From: Calothrix sp. PCC 6303
GTDB lineage: Bacteria > Cyanobacteriota > Cyanobacteriia > Cyanobacteriales > Nostocaceae
DNA: 64,000 nucleotides
Reading direction: 5' to 3'
NCBI RefSeq assembly: GCF_000317435.1
Contig: NC_019751.1
Location: 3,782,001-3,846,000, forward strand
Shown here: positions 1 through 9,135 of the stretch, in pieces
How positions within the stretch are numbered: the stretch's first letter is position 1
Layout of the letters: every line of letters starts with the position of its first letter
Notes under the pieces: generated by a model
What the model was told of the DNA's origin: nothing
The model's database searches: none
The model's input: the letters and a program-made list of their open reading frames with translations, nothing else
Program-made: the position numbers and the translations under genes

Positions 1-457
1 AATGTAGACATAGAGCGCTTAAATCAGCCAAATCATTAGCATTAAATGCTGATTTACCTTGAGCGCGGGCAAGATTTAGTGTACCAATTAAGCGCCCACT
101 ATGAACTATAGGTCCACTCATGACATGGGCGTGATCTTCCCGTGAACAAAATTGCTGCCAATTACCTGCGGGGAGGATAATTTCTTCATGTGCTGGGGCG
201 TGACGTTCAACAACATAACGCCCGACTGGGTTATCCTTGAGACAGACATCAGGAATCCCTCGATCATCAACTTTAACGTGGGATGTTTCATCCAATAGAT
301 AAATTCCCCAGCGTTGAACATCAAAATATTCGCCCACCATCTCCATGATGGCAGCATGTAATTCTAGCTCGTTTTTGGAAGACGCGATCGCTTGAATTAA
401 TCCCGACAGATTCCGTTGGGGAATGCTAGGTTCGACTGCTTGCAGAAAATTTGCCAT
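1..457 (-). CDS. GAF-domain regulator, N-terminal part (LuxR-type likely)
   Basis: The reading frame opens with ATG at 457 and runs off the window at base 1, giving about 152 residues. It reads as a GAF-like sensor domain: a helical start (MANFLQAVEPSIPQR), a core containing RWGIYLLDE and YVVERHAPAHEEI, and SGPIVHSGRLIGTLNLAR near the visible end. In cyanobacteria this N-terminal architecture is usually followed by a LuxR-type helix-turn-helix, but that part lies outside the window, so the regulator assignment is inference. It is divergent from the DUF3386 gene, sharing a 103-bp intergenic region. Confidence 0.6.
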   Translation of the reverse strand, partial: MANFLQAVEPSIPQRNLSGLIQAIASSKNELELHAAIMEMVGEYFDVQRWGIYLLDETSHVKVDDRGIPDVCLKDNPVGRYVVERHAPAHEEIILPAGNWQQFCSREDHAHVMSGPIVHSGRLIGTLNLARAQGKSAFNANDLADLSALCLH

Positions 458-560
458 AACTGTACCCAGTTGAGGACTATGCGGGTTGACTCAATTACTT
501 CTATGCTAGTACCAGCAACAAATAAAAGCTCAGACTTTTAACGGTATATAGGAGAATTAC

Positions 561-1217
561 ATGACAGCTACTAAAGTTTCCGCTACTGAACTTTTTCGCG
601 CTGCTTACGAAAATCGCTACACTTGGGATGCTGATTTCCCTGGATACACCTCTGATATTACCTACAATTATGATGGTAAGGTGACTACAGGCAAAGTTCA
701 AATTAATTCTAACTATAAAGCCGAAGTTACAGGGGTTGAAAGTGAAGAAGCTCAAAAAGCAATTCATGGACAAGCTTGGGAAATTGCTGTTCACCGTGTA
801 CGTCGCACCTTTGAACAAACCCACGGCGAAAATATATTTAACTATGGTGCTACAGATGAAACTGGTGCTATAGAAATTGTCATGGGTGGTAAAGCAGAAG
901 GAGACAAATACAAACTCCGCAATAATGAAGTTTGCTTAGTACACCGCAATATCCACGGTGTTGTTGTGACTATTAATACTTTCAGCAGTCATGAAACAGG
1001 CGAAGGTTATCTTTCCCATACTTATGATTCTGTTTACCACGATCCAAAAACTGGTGAACAAAAAGGTGGTAAAAGTGACTTTGTGGACGAATACGAAAAA
1101 GTAGGCAAATATTTCATCCTCAACCGTCGTCAAATCACCACTGATGTTAATGGCAAACCTTCAGTTCAAGAGTTTATTTTCTCCAACATTCAGTTATTAC
1201 CAGCAACTAATGATTAG
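561..1217 (+). CDS. DUF3386 family protein
   Basis: Complete 218-residue protein. ATG at 561 follows a good ribosome binding site (AGGAGA about 7 bases upstream). Sequence and length fit the DUF3386 family found widely in cyanobacteria; no biochemical function is established. There is no signal peptide or membrane segment. It is rich in polar beta-strand-like stretches (for example the YNYDGKVTTGKVQI region near residue 37 and the RRQITTDVNGKPSVQEF region near 190), consistent with a soluble beta-rich protein. A TTGACT hexamer at 485-490 could be the -35 box, but no convincing -10 is seen. Confidence 0.75.
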   Translation: MTATKVSATELFRAAYENRYTWDADFPGYTSDITYNYDGKVTTGKVQINSNYKAEVTGVESEEAQKAIHGQAWEIAVHRVRRTFEQTHGENIFNYGATDETGAIEIVMGGKAEGDKYKLRNNEVCLVHRNIHGVVVTINTFSSHETGEGYLSHTYDSVYHDPKTGEQKGGKSDFVDEYEKVGKYFILNRRQITTDVNGKPSVQEFIFSNIQLLPATND

Positions 1218-1263
1218 AGATTTTCATTCGAGTTAAATATAGTTTGGTTTTGAGGATAATGTA

Positions 1264-1285
1264 GGGGCAAACGGTTGTTTGCCCC
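1264..1285. repeat. Hairpin GGGGCAAAC/GTTTGCCCC
   Basis: A perfect 9-bp stem (GGGGCAAAC with GTTTGCCCC, 4-base loop) lies 47 bases after the DUF3386 stop. It is followed by an A run rather than a T run, so it looks more like a dispersed REP-type hairpin than an intrinsic terminator of the upstream gene. Confidence 0.5.
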
Positions 1286-1291
1286 AAAAAC

Positions 1292-1320
1292 TAATACCAA
1301 TTTCAAAAAATAATGCAACA
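1292..1320 (+). repeat. Single terminal repeat of a TAATACCAATT-type MITE
   Basis: This 29-base stretch resembles the left terminal repeat of the complete palindromic element at 44531-44637 (both begin TAATACCAATT and end TGCAACA). No matching right end is visible here, so it is either a truncated copy or the scar of an insertion cut by the neighbouring IS-derived DNA. Confidence 0.55.
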
Positions 1321-1582
1321 CATGGATAAATCCTATCCCCTTGCGCCAATAAAACTTTCGACTAATTGTGGTATCTATGACAGCAGGCGGGAAGTGAAGA
1401 ACTCAAAAAAGTTAAAGATTTTCGCACCAAAAAGGGACAAAGACATCCATTGTGGTTTGTGTTGTGGTCAACCATTAACCCTCGGTTTAGATGAAGTCGA
1501 TAGATTATTTGCATATCCCGATATTTACGGCGATTTTTTTGGCTTATTGCGATATCTCCACGAAAAAGCCAGAAGAGCAAAT

Positions 1583-1762
1583 ATTTTGTCACAGATAAAA
1601 GGGATATCAGCTAGAAAACTTTTTCTCAAGTTTCCACAAATTAAAGAAAAATTATGGGGAGGACATCTTTGGAATCCAAGCTATTTTGTTTCAACAGTTA
1701 GCGAAAATACAGAAGCACAAGTCAAAAAGTATATTGAGAACCAAAATGCAGAAAGCGTTTAA
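1583..1762 (+). pseudogene. tnpA: Truncated TnpA (Y1 transposase) of IS200/IS605 type
   Basis: The last about 60 codons of a frame open from 1313 match the C-terminal end of IS200/IS605 Tnp[25 protein letters not shown] and a final helix ending KKYIENQ, which contains the catalytic tyrosine. The N-terminal half with the HUH histidine motif is missing; the upstream part of the frame (1313-1582) looks unrelated. The remnant cannot be an active transposase. Its end overlaps the tnpB start (ATG 1746) by 17 bases, the usual arrangement in elements that carry both genes, so copy 1 descends from a tnpA-tnpB element. Confidence 0.75.
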
Positions 1763-2957
1763 AGTTACACTTATTCCTAACCATAATCAACAAGTCTTAA
1801 TTAACAAGACAATTGGTTGTGCTAGGTTTGTGTACAACCGTTTTCTAGCATTGAGGCAAGAGTTATACACGACTGGGCAGAAAACGTTAAACTATAACGC
1901 TTGTAGTCAGCAGTTAACTTTACTAAAAAAGGAGATTGAGTGGTTAAAAGAAGTAGATAAATTTGCTTTACAGAACTCACTTAAGAATTTAGAGACAGCA
2001 TACAAAAACTTTTTTACTGACCTCAAGAAAGTTAAAAGCAAGAAAAACGTAGGCTTCCCTATTTTCAAAAATAAGTATGGGTGCAAACAGTCTTATAAAA
2101 CTAATTTTACTAACAATAACATCCAGGTAATAGAAAATAAGTGTAAGCTTCCAAAGTTAGGATGGGTAAAGTTTCACAAGTCCCAAAACATTACCGGAAA
2201 ACTTGTAAACGTTACTATTACTCGGACGAGTTCTGGTAAATATATTGCTAGTATCTTGTGCGAAACAGAGATAAAAAAACATCCACAACTTACTAAAAAT
2301 ATTGGATTGGATTTGGGAATAAAAAGTTATCTGGTTACTAGCACGGGTGAAGTTGTAGATAATCCCAAATATTATCGAACTCAAACTCGTAAATTACGCT
2401 CATACCATAAACAATTATCTCGTACCGTAAAAGGTAGTAGTAATCGAGCCAAAGCGAAAATCAAGCTGGCTCGTACATACCAACGTATTACCAATTTAAG
2501 AGATGACTTTCTGCACAAGTTATCAACTCGCCTAATCAAAGAAAACAGTATTATCTGTATTGAAGATTTACGAGTTGCTAACATGGTTAAAAACCACAAG
2601 TTGGCAATGAGTATTTCAGATGCTAGCTGGTCTAAATTTGTTGTCATGCTTGAATATAAAGCTATTTGGCATGACAGGATTGTGCAAAAAGTTGGTACAT
2701 TTTACCCCTCATCTCAGACTTGCAACTGTTGTGGTTTTGTAAACCCACTAGTTAAGGATTTAAAGTTGCGTGAATGGAATTGTCCTAGTTGCAATACTCA
2801 TAATTTGAGAGATAAAAACGCAGCACTTAATATATTAAGTCAGGGTTTGAGATTATTAACCGCCGTCGGTATGCCGGAGGTTGTAAAAAACGCCTGTGGA
2901 GAACTTGTAAGTCCTGAAGTAATTCAGGCGCAGTTCGATGAAGCAGGAATCGCGTGA
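1746..2957 (+). CDS. tnpB: TnpB RNA-guided nuclease of IS200/IS605 element (copy 1)
   Basis: 403 residues, starting [15 protein letters not shown] like the second copy (the frame is open further upstream, but the paralogue fixes the start). TnpB proteins are transposon-encoded RuvC nucleases guided by an RNA made from the element's 3' end. All key residues are visible: the RuvC-I aspartate in GLDLGIK, the RuvC-II glutamate in CIEDLRV, the RuvC-III aspartate in [11 protein letters not shown], and a four-cysteine zinc finger (CNCC ... CPSC). No stop or frameshift interrupts it, so it may be functional although its tnpA partner is decayed. The guide RNA would extend from the tnpB 3' end across the right-end hairpin into flanking DNA after 2979. 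Confidence 0.93.
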   Translation: MQKAFKVTLIPNHNQQVLINKTIGCARFVYNRFLALRQELYTTGQKTLNYNACSQQLTLLKKEIEWLKEVDKFALQNSLKNLETAYKNFFTDLKKVKSKKNVGFPIFKNKYGCKQSYKTNFTNNNIQVIENKCKLPKLGWVKFHKSQNITGKLVNVTITRTSSGKYIASILCETEIKKHPQLTKNIGLDLGIKSYLVTSTGEVVDNPKYYRTQTRKLRSYHKQLSRTVKGSSNRAKAKIKLARTYQRITNLRDDFLHKLSTRLIKENSIICIEDLRVANMVKNHKLAMSISDASWSKFVVMLEYKAIWHDRIVQKVGTFYPSSQTCNCCGFVNPLVKDLKLREWNCPSCNTHNLRDKNAALNILSQGLRLLTAVGMPEVVKNACGELVSPEVIQAQFDEAGIA

Positions 2958-2979
2958 CTTTTAGTCATGCGAGGTTCAA

Positions 2980-3346
2980 AAGTAAATCCTTTATAGTTAT
3001 TCAGCAAACCCTACTTACTAGTGATAAAGGTAATAAAGCTTACTGCGACTGGGGTCACAGTTGTTTCGGTATATAGTTTGATGCTAACTGACAATCTTTA
3101 TAGGCTCTACGAATGAGGGAATTTTCTCGATTCCCGAATTTCTGGCTTTCTTTTTGAATGAATTGTATTAAAATTAAGTTAACTTTAATTAAGATTCTTG
3201 CTGATGTCATGGATTTATCGTAGTGTTCAGGCTCTATAAGTGAACCATGTCAGGGGTCAAATTAAACAAAATGGATTTATAAGTATCCCAGCTACTGAGT
3301 CAAAGTGGCTGATGAGTTCAATCGATATGTAGAGGCAAAAATTAAG
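2980..3346 (+). other. Intergenic region upstream of ftsH
   Basis: About 370 bases between the IS right end and the ftsH start. It is AT-rich, with TTAAGTTAACTTTAATTAA around 3175 as the only notable palindromic tract. It must hold the ftsH promoter, but no unambiguous -35/-10 pair could be assigned. Confidence 0.4.
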
Positions 3347-5233
3347 ATGAAATTTTCTTGGAAAGTCGCATTACTTTGGACACTGCCAGCTTTAGTGATT
3401 GGTTTCTTCTTTTGGCAAGGGGCTTTTGCAACTGTTCCCGCTGATGCAACCAAGAATACAGCTAGTACCAGAATGACCTATGGTCGTTTCCTAGAATATC
3501 TGGATGCTGGACGGGTGACACAAGTTGATTTTTATGAAGGTGGCAGAACCGCGATTGTTGAGGCTGTTGATCCTGCCCTTGATAATCGTGTGCAAAGAGT
3601 TCGGGTTGATTTACCAAATAGCGCACCGGAATTAATTTCCCGACTTAAGGATAAAAATGTTAACTTTGATGCTCATCCAATACGTAATGATGGGGCAATC
3701 TGGGGACTGTTGGGCAATTTGATTTTCCCAATACTATTGATTACAGGATTATTCTTTTTGTTCCGTCGTTCTAGCAACTTACCCGGTGGTCCTGGACAAG
3801 CGATGAACTTTGGTAAATCCAAAGCGCGTTTCCAAATGGAAGCCAAAACTGGGGTCAAATTTGATGATGTTGCTGGCATTGAAGAGGCAAAAGAAGAATT
3901 ACAAGAGGTTGTCACCTTTTTGAAGCAACCAGAGAAATTTACCGCAGTTGGTGCGCGGATTCCTAAAGGTGTGCTTTTAGTGGGACCTCCTGGAACTGGT
4001 AAGACTTTGTTGGCGAAAGCGATCGCTGGTGAAGCTGGAGTACCATTCTTTAGTATCTCTGGTTCAGAATTTGTGGAAATGTTCGTTGGTGTGGGTGCTT
4101 CCCGTGTCCGCGATTTGTTCAAAAAAGCCAAGGAAAATGCTCCCTGTATCATCTTTATCGATGAAATCGACGCTGTAGGTAGACAACGTGGTGCAGGTAT
4201 CGGTGGTGGTAATGATGAACGGGAACAAACCCTGAATCAGTTACTTACTGAGATGGATGGTTTTGAAGGTAACACAGGCATCATTATTATTGCTGCCACC
4301 AACCGTCCTGATGTCCTAGATGCGGCGTTGTTACGTCCTGGTCGTTTCGATCGTCAAGTAACAGTTGATGCACCCGACATTAAAGGTCGTTTGGAAGTTC
4401 TTCAAGTTCACTCCCGCAACAAAAAGCTAGATGACAGTGTTTCTTTGGAAACTATTGCCCGTCGTACTCCTGGCTTCACAGGTGCTGACTTAGCAAACTT
4501 ACTCAACGAAGCGGCAATTTTGACTGCACGTCGTCGCAAAGATGCCATCACCCTCTTGGAAATTGATGATGCGGTTGATCGGGTTGTAGCTGGGATGGAA
4601 GGTACTCCCCTAGTTGATGGTAAGAGCAAGCGGTTAATTGCTTACCATGAAATTGGACATGCTTTAATTGGTACCCTCCTCAAAGACCACGACCCAGTAC
4701 AAAAAGTTACACTAATTCCCCGTGGACAAGCTCAAGGTTTGACTTGGTTTACACCTAGTGAAGAAATGAGTTTGGTGACTCGTTCTCAGCTACGGGCAAG
4801 AATTACAGGTGCTTTGGGTGGTAGAGCCGCAGAAGATGTCATCTTCGGGAGAGCAGAGGTTACTACTGGTGCCGGAAATGACTTACAACAAGTCACAGGT
4901 ATGGCTCGTCAGATGGTGACTCGTTTCGGGATGTCAGATTTAGGTCCCATGTCTTTAGAAAGTCAACAGGGAGAGGTTTTCTTAGGACGTGACTGGACAA
5001 CACGTTCCGATTACTCCGACTCCATTGCATCACGGATCGATTCCCAAGTTCGTCTGATTGTGGAAGAGTGTTACACCAATGCTACCAGGATGATGCGGGA
5101 GAATCGGGAAGCGTGCGATCGCTTAGTTGATTTGTTAATTGAAAAAGAAACCATTGATGGTGAAGAATTCCGGCAAATTATGGCTGAATACACCACAGTT
5201 CCAGAAAAGCTGCAATTTGCACCTCAACTGTAA
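3347..5233 (+). CDS. ftsH: ATP-dependent zinc metalloprotease FtsH (FtsH2-like)
   Basis: Membrane AAA protease that degrades damaged membrane proteins; the cyanobacterial FtsH2-type subunit acts in D1 turnover during photosystem II repair. With the ATG at 3347 ([11 protein letters not shown]) the protein is 628 residues, the same as FtsH2 as I recall it; an in-frame GTG at 3305 would add 14 residues and is less likely. Features in order: N-terminal membrane segment (about 5-23), lumenal domain, second membrane segment (around 115-135), Walker A GPPGTGKT, Walker [12 protein letters not shown] second region of homology ([16 protein letters not shown]), and zinc motif HEIGH with downstream protease helices. 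It ends PQL. A strong terminator follows. Confidence 0.95.
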   Translation: MKFSWKVALLWTLPALVIGFFFWQGAFATVPADATKNTASTRMTYGRFLEYLDAGRVTQVDFYEGGRTAIVEAVDPALDNRVQRVRVDLPNSAPELISRLKDKNVNFDAHPIRNDGAIWGLLGNLIFPILLITGLFFLFRRSSNLPGGPGQAMNFGKSKARFQMEAKTGVKFDDVAGIEEAKEELQEVVTFLKQPEKFTAVGARIPKGVLLVGPPGTGKTLLAKAIAGEAGVPFFSISGSEFVEMFVGVGASRVRDLFKKAKENAPCIIFIDEIDAVGRQRGAGIGGGNDEREQTLNQLLTEMDGFEGNTGIIIIAATNRPDVLDAALLRPGRFDRQVTVDAPDIKGRLEVLQVHSRNKKLDDSVSLETIARRTPGFTGADLANLLNEAAILTARRRKDAITLLEIDDAVDRVVAGMEGTPLVDGKSKRLIAYHEIGHALIGTLLKDHDPVQKVTLIPRGQAQGLTWFTPSEEMSLVTRSQLRARITGALGGRAAEDVIFGRAEVTTGAGNDLQQVTGMARQMVTRFGMSDLGPMSLESQQGEVFLGRDWTTRSDYSDSIASRIDSQVRLIVEECYTNATRMMRENREACDRLVDLLIEKETIDGEEFRQIMAEYTTVPEKLQFAPQL

Positions 5234-5278
5234 CTAGTCGTGATTTGATTTGATCAGCTTGAGAATATAGTCTAGATG

Positions 5279-5320
5279 GTGCGTTTGGAAATTGATACAG
5301 TTTCCAAACGCACTATTTTT
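5279..5320 (+). terminator. Intrinsic terminator after ftsH
   Basis: GTGCGTTTGGAAA (5279-5291) pairs perfectly with TTTCCAAACGCAC (5301-5313) and is followed by TATTTTTAG, 46 bases after the ftsH stop. Confidence 0.85.
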
Positions 5321-5426
5321 AGTTTTAATACTTAATTTTATATTTTTCGCGGAAATGCTGCCTTGATACGCGTAATATTATCTACAGGCTTCGCTAGTGC
5401 AGTTAACAGTGGAATGCGATTTACCT

Positions 5427-6773
5427 ATGCCAGATAATAACAATTTACTCAAAAATTTATATAATGCCTTTAACCCTTTTGAGCCTTTACCAGCAGGCGA
5501 TCCAAATTATGTAGATTGTCAGGATGTACGTGGTGATGCGGATATCCTGGAGGAGTTAGGTAATCGTATTTGCTTGGCAGACCAAAATACTTATCAATTA
5601 TATTCTGGACACCGAGGTGCTGGAAAGTCTACAGAGTTGTTGCGGTTAAAACAATACTTAGAAAATCGTCGCTTCTACGTGGTATATTTTGCGGCTGATG
5701 AAGAGGATATTGATTCGGAAGATGCTCAATATACTGATATTCTCTTAGCTTGTACAAGAAGATTGCTGAAGGATTTAAGGGGAATTGCTAGCCCTCGTCC
5801 GCTGTTAGGATGGTTGCAGGGACGTTGGGTAGAGTTGAAGGATTTAGCCCAAACTGAGATGAATTTTGAAGAGATGGAAGTTGAGATGCAACTTTCTCAG
5901 TTTGCTAAGTTAACAGCAAATATGCGGGCTGTTCCCCAATTGAGGCAGCAAATTAGAGAAAAAGTCAACCCCCATACGGTGACTTTAATTAAGGTTTTAA
6001 ATGAGTTTTTGGCAGATGCGAAAAAAAGTCTCCCTAATGGGGATAGACAATTGGCAGTGATTGTTGATAACCTTGACCGGATGGTGTTGGTGAAAGATGG
6101 CGATCGCACTAACTATGAAGAGGTGTTTTTAGATCGGAGTGAGCAACTCAAGGCTTTGGATTGCCATTTGATTTACACTGTACCGATTTCCATGGTTTAT
6201 TCCAAACGAGCTACCGATTTACGGGATGTCTATGGTGATAGCTTGATTTTACCAATGATTATGGTGAAAAATCCCAGCGGAACAATTTATGAACCGGGAT
6301 TAAATAAGTTAAAGGAAGTAATTCGTAAACGGGTACGTCAATTTGCCCCAGCTTTATCTTTGGAAACTGGTATCTTTGATAGTCGGGAGACTTTGGATAA
6401 GTTGTGCTTGATGAGTGGAGGTCATGTCCGGAATTTGTTATTATTAACTCAAGATGCAATTGGACGCACCGAAGAGTTACCAATTACAGAAAAATCTGTG
6501 CGTCGAGCAATTACCCAAGCTAGAGATACCTATCGTCGCACGGTGGAAAATAATCAGTGGAGTCTGTTGGCTGAAGTTGCTATTTCTAAGCGAATTATTA
6601 ATGATGATCAATATCGGAGTTTGATGTACAACCGCTGTCTTTTAGAATATCGTTTCTTAGATGACGATGAAGAGATGCAGCGTTGGTACGATATCCATCC
6701 TTTAATTGTGGGGATTCCAGAATTTAAGGAAGCTGTTTCACAACTCAAATGTTCAAATGGTGTTAGATTGTAG
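5427..6773 (+). CDS. AAA-type P-loop ATPase paired with downstream TPR protein
   Basis: 448 residues from ATG 5427 (MPDNNNLLKNLYNAFNPFEP); an in-frame GTG at 5397 is possible. Walker A is GHRGAGKST (about residues 61-69), and a Walker B-like LAVIVDNLDRM lies near 225. The N-terminal NLYNAFNPFEPLPAGDP segment and the spacing suggest the STAND/KAP-like ATPases often found beside TPR proteins in cyanobacteria. No membrane segment or signal peptide is seen. Its last 17 bases overlap the start of the next gene, so the two are almost certainly co-transcribed and translationally coupled. Function unknown: a nucleotide-driven sensor or scaffold partner of the TPR-HetZ fusion is the simplest reading, and an immune (NLR-like) role is a possible alternative. 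Confidence 0.8.
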   Translation: MPDNNNLLKNLYNAFNPFEPLPAGDPNYVDCQDVRGDADILEELGNRICLADQNTYQLYSGHRGAGKSTELLRLKQYLENRRFYVVYFAADEEDIDSEDAQYTDILLACTRRLLKDLRGIASPRPLLGWLQGRWVELKDLAQTEMNFEEMEVEMQLSQFAKLTANMRAVPQLRQQIREKVNPHTVTLIKVLNEFLADAKKSLPNGDRQLAVIVDNLDRMVLVKDGDRTNYEEVFLDRSEQLKALDCHLIYTVPISMVYSKRATDLRDVYGDSLILPMIMVKNPSGTIYEPGLNKLKEVIRKRVRQFAPALSLETGIFDSRETLDKLCLMSGGHVRNLLLLTQDAIGRTEELPITEKSVRRAITQARDTYRRTVENNQWSLLAEVAISKRIINDDQYRSLMYNRCLLEYRFLDDDEEMQRWYDIHPLIVGIPEFKEAVSQLKCSNGVRL

Positions 6774-9135
6774 CGATTGGGATGAGGATTTACCACCAGA
6801 ACCGGAGGAAGCTTATCAAGACTTAATTCGTGTTCTCAGACGGAATCAGGGTTTTGGTCTATTTTTTGTTCAGTGTACACCAAAGGCAGCCGAAAGCGCG
6901 ATCGCACAAATTCCCAAAGATGTACCCCAACGTAAAATTGAGGTTCTCCGCTTGGTGGAAGCGATTGATAGTTTGTATGGGAGAGTTGGAGAGTTCGTTA
7001 AGGGGAAGCAGGTTGATATCCTTTTAATTACAGGTTTGGAATATTCTCTATATAAGTACGAAAAACGCAACTTTGGACAAATTAGTGAAGGGGAATTTAG
7101 TAATTTAAGTAGTGTTCCCCCAATTTTAAATCACCTGAATCAACAGCGGGAACGTTTCCGCGATCATTTTAATTTTACTTTTGTTTTTCTATTACGTTCT
7201 TTCTCAATTAGTTATCTAATTAATCGCGCTCCTGATTTTTTTGATTGGCGTTCAGGTATATTTGAATTAGCTACAACCCACGAGGTTGTTGAACAAGAAT
7301 CTTCTCGGTTACTCTTGGAAGGAGACTATGAGGAATATCGTCAATTAACCCACGAACAAAAAATTGAGAAAATTCTCGAATTCCAAGAATTATTAGCAGA
7401 TAAATACCATCAAGAATTAACCGATCTTAATCGTCCTAATTTACTATTTAAATTGGGCAACTTACTAGCTGCAACTAATGAATTTGAACCAGCTTTAACA
7501 GCATTTGATCAAGCATTAAAAATCAAACCCGAACTGGTAGCTGCATGGAATAATCGGGGTGCTGTGTTATGCGATCGCTTACAACGATATGATGATGCGA
7601 TCGCGTCCTACGATGAAGCCTTGAAAATTCAACCTGATTACCACCAAGCCTGGTATAATCGTGGTGTCGCTCTGTGTAAAGCAAATCGACTCCAAGAAGC
7701 ACTCGATAGTTTAGATCAAGCGATCGCAATTCAACCCAATGACTCCAACAGTTGGCGAGTCCGTGGGATAATTCTACATGAATTAGACCGTCAAGTTGAA
7801 TCAACAGCAAATCATCAAAAAGCTGATGAGTTGGAAGCAATTAATAAAGTTGAGCCAAATTTAACAGAGAAAATTCAACCAGCAGAAAACGATAGAGAAT
7901 ATAGCATAGCACTAAATAAATTTATTCAAAATTCCTACTTTCGTTACCAACTAGCAAGTTTGTTATCTGGTTTCGTAGGTTATGAAGAATACAATATCAT
8001 CCCTTCTGTTGCTGCCAAAATAGCTCAATACTGGCGCTCTCGGTTATACTTTGATTACCGGGAAAAAAGCAACAAGCTGAGGGAAGCAATTATTGATTGG
8101 TTGTTAGGAATCGATTTACAACGCTTTGAAAAACTCTCAGCAGATGAGTTGGAAATTGCCAAACAAAGCATAGAATGTCGCTACAAAATCCTCCAACAAC
8201 GTTACCTATTTGTATCACGAGAACAGGCTTATAGAAACCTGCTAATTCGGTTATCTAGTTTAGTCATGTTGCGAGAAAAAATCAAAACTTGGGTTGCATC
8301 AAGTCGAGATCGGCAACGCACAGTTATGGATGTTTTGCAAGAGGTAATTCAGGAAACTTTGCAAATTGATAAATACATCCAGGAACAAATGGTCATTATT
8401 GACAAATGTACCAAAGATCCTCGGATTAAAAATGCTTTACTATTTGCAACCCTAGAAGATTACTGTTTCCGTCCAATTCGCAATCTCCCATTAATATATT
8501 ACCGCTTCGTGGACTATTTACAGCGAAATCAAAGCGGTGGACTTACCCAAGTTCCTCGTAACGACTTAATTAAGTTGATTTCCGAAGACACCGTAGTGAC
8601 AGATAACCCCAATAAAATCCCCCTCTTTGATCATAACGCGATCGCACAGTACCGAAACAAGCAAGCTTTAGACGAAGCGCGATCGCTTAGTGACATTGTG
8701 CGGCTAGAATTGGAAAAATATCTCGTGGAACAAATCGGTGAAGAAGCAGTAGAATGGCTGCGGTTGTACCTCAAAGGCAAATCACCAGCAGAAATAGCGA
8801 AGATATTAAATAAACCAATTACTGAAATATGTAGACTGCGAGAACAAGTTAGTTACTATGCAGTGCGGATATTTGCACTCAAAGGAGAACCAGAACTGAT
8901 TGATAATTGGTTAGAAATATCACTTTCGGAACACAACTTTGGACTCACCCAAAAACAATTAGAACAACTAGTTGAAAACATTACCCCACTCCAAAATAAA
9001 ATTTTGCAACTGCGAAAAAATAATAAATCAATGGAATCAATTGCCAAAGAGTTAAAATTAGAAATACATCAAGTAATTGCTGAATGGGCTAAAGTTTATT
9101 TAGCAGCACAAAATTTACGGAATCAGGAAAATTAG
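6757..9135 (+). CDS. TPR protein fused to HetZ-related C-terminal domain
   Basis: 792 residues from ATG 6757, overlapping the ATPase gene by 17 bases. Three parts are visible. Residues 1-225 form an alpha/beta domain with GFGLFFVQCTP, KIEVLRL, VDILLITGLEYSL, FVFLLRSFSISYL and FFDWRSGIF, the type seen in cyanobacterial TPR proteins next to AAA ATPases. Residues about 228-350 hold three TPR-like repeats (ALKIKPELVAAWNNRGAVL and similar). Residues about 418-792 resemble HetZ-related proteins: REAIIDWLLGIDLQRF, KIKTWVASSRDRQRTVMDVL, CFRPIRNLPLIYYRFVDYL, then EEAVEWLRLYLKGKSPAEIA and LIDNWLEISL, close to the C-terminus of HetZ of Anabaena as I remember it, with sigma-region-4-like helix-turn-helix units. 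The frame is continuous. The fusion and HetZ relationship rest on recall, not on alignment. It converges on the GDSL gene, with overlapping stop codons. Confidence 0.75.
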   Translation: MVLDCSDWDEDLPPEPEEAYQDLIRVLRRNQGFGLFFVQCTPKAAESAIAQIPKDVPQRKIEVLRLVEAIDSLYGRVGEFVKGKQVDILLITGLEYSLYKYEKRNFGQISEGEFSNLSSVPPILNHLNQQRERFRDHFNFTFVFLLRSFSISYLINRAPDFFDWRSGIFELATTHEVVEQESSRLLLEGDYEEYRQLTHEQKIEKILEFQELLADKYHQELTDLNRPNLLFKLGNLLAATNEFEPALTAFDQALKIKPELVAAWNNRGAVLCDRLQRYDDAIASYDEALKIQPDYHQAWYNRGVALCKANRLQEALDSLDQAIAIQPNDSNSWRVRGIILHELDRQVESTANHQKADELEAINKVEPNLTEKIQPAENDREYSIALNKFIQNSYFRYQLASLLSGFVGYEEYNIIPSVAAKIAQYWRSRLYFDYREKSNKLREAIIDWLLGIDLQRFEKLSADELEIAKQSIECRYKILQQRYLFVSREQAYRNLLIRLSSLVMLREKIKTWVASSRDRQRTVMDVLQEVIQETLQIDKYIQEQMVIIDKCTKDPRIKNALLFATLEDYCFRPIRNLPLIYYRFVDYLQRNQSGGLTQVPRNDLIKLISEDTVVTDNPNKIPLFDHNAIAQYRNKQALDEARSLSDIVRLELEKYLVEQIGEEAVEWLRLYLKGKSPAEIAKILNKPITEICRLREQVSYYAVRIFALKGEPELIDNWLEISLSEHNFGLTQKQLEQLVENITPLQNKILQLRKNNKSMESIAKELKLEIHQVIAEWAKVYLAAQNLRNQEN

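Larger units (their letters stand above)
1583..2979 (+). mobile_element. IS200/IS605-family element, left end lost
   Basis: The element comprises the tnpA remnant, intact tnpB and a right end. The right end is recognised by comparison with the second copy at 46055-47386: both tnpB genes stop inside a hairpin (TGACT-TTT-AGTCA, here 2955-2967) and share sequence up to GAGGTTCAA (here 2971-2979), after which they diverge. No left-end hairpin like the one of copy 2 was found upstream of tnpA, consistent with a deletion of the left end together with the 5' part of tnpA. Confidence 0.7.

Noticed and set aside
1313-1582. N-terminal part of the frame open from 1313, as a complete new gene
   Set aside because: It is continuous with the tnpA remnant only by chance joining; no family or ribosome site was recognised, and the frame begins inside a repeat remnant.
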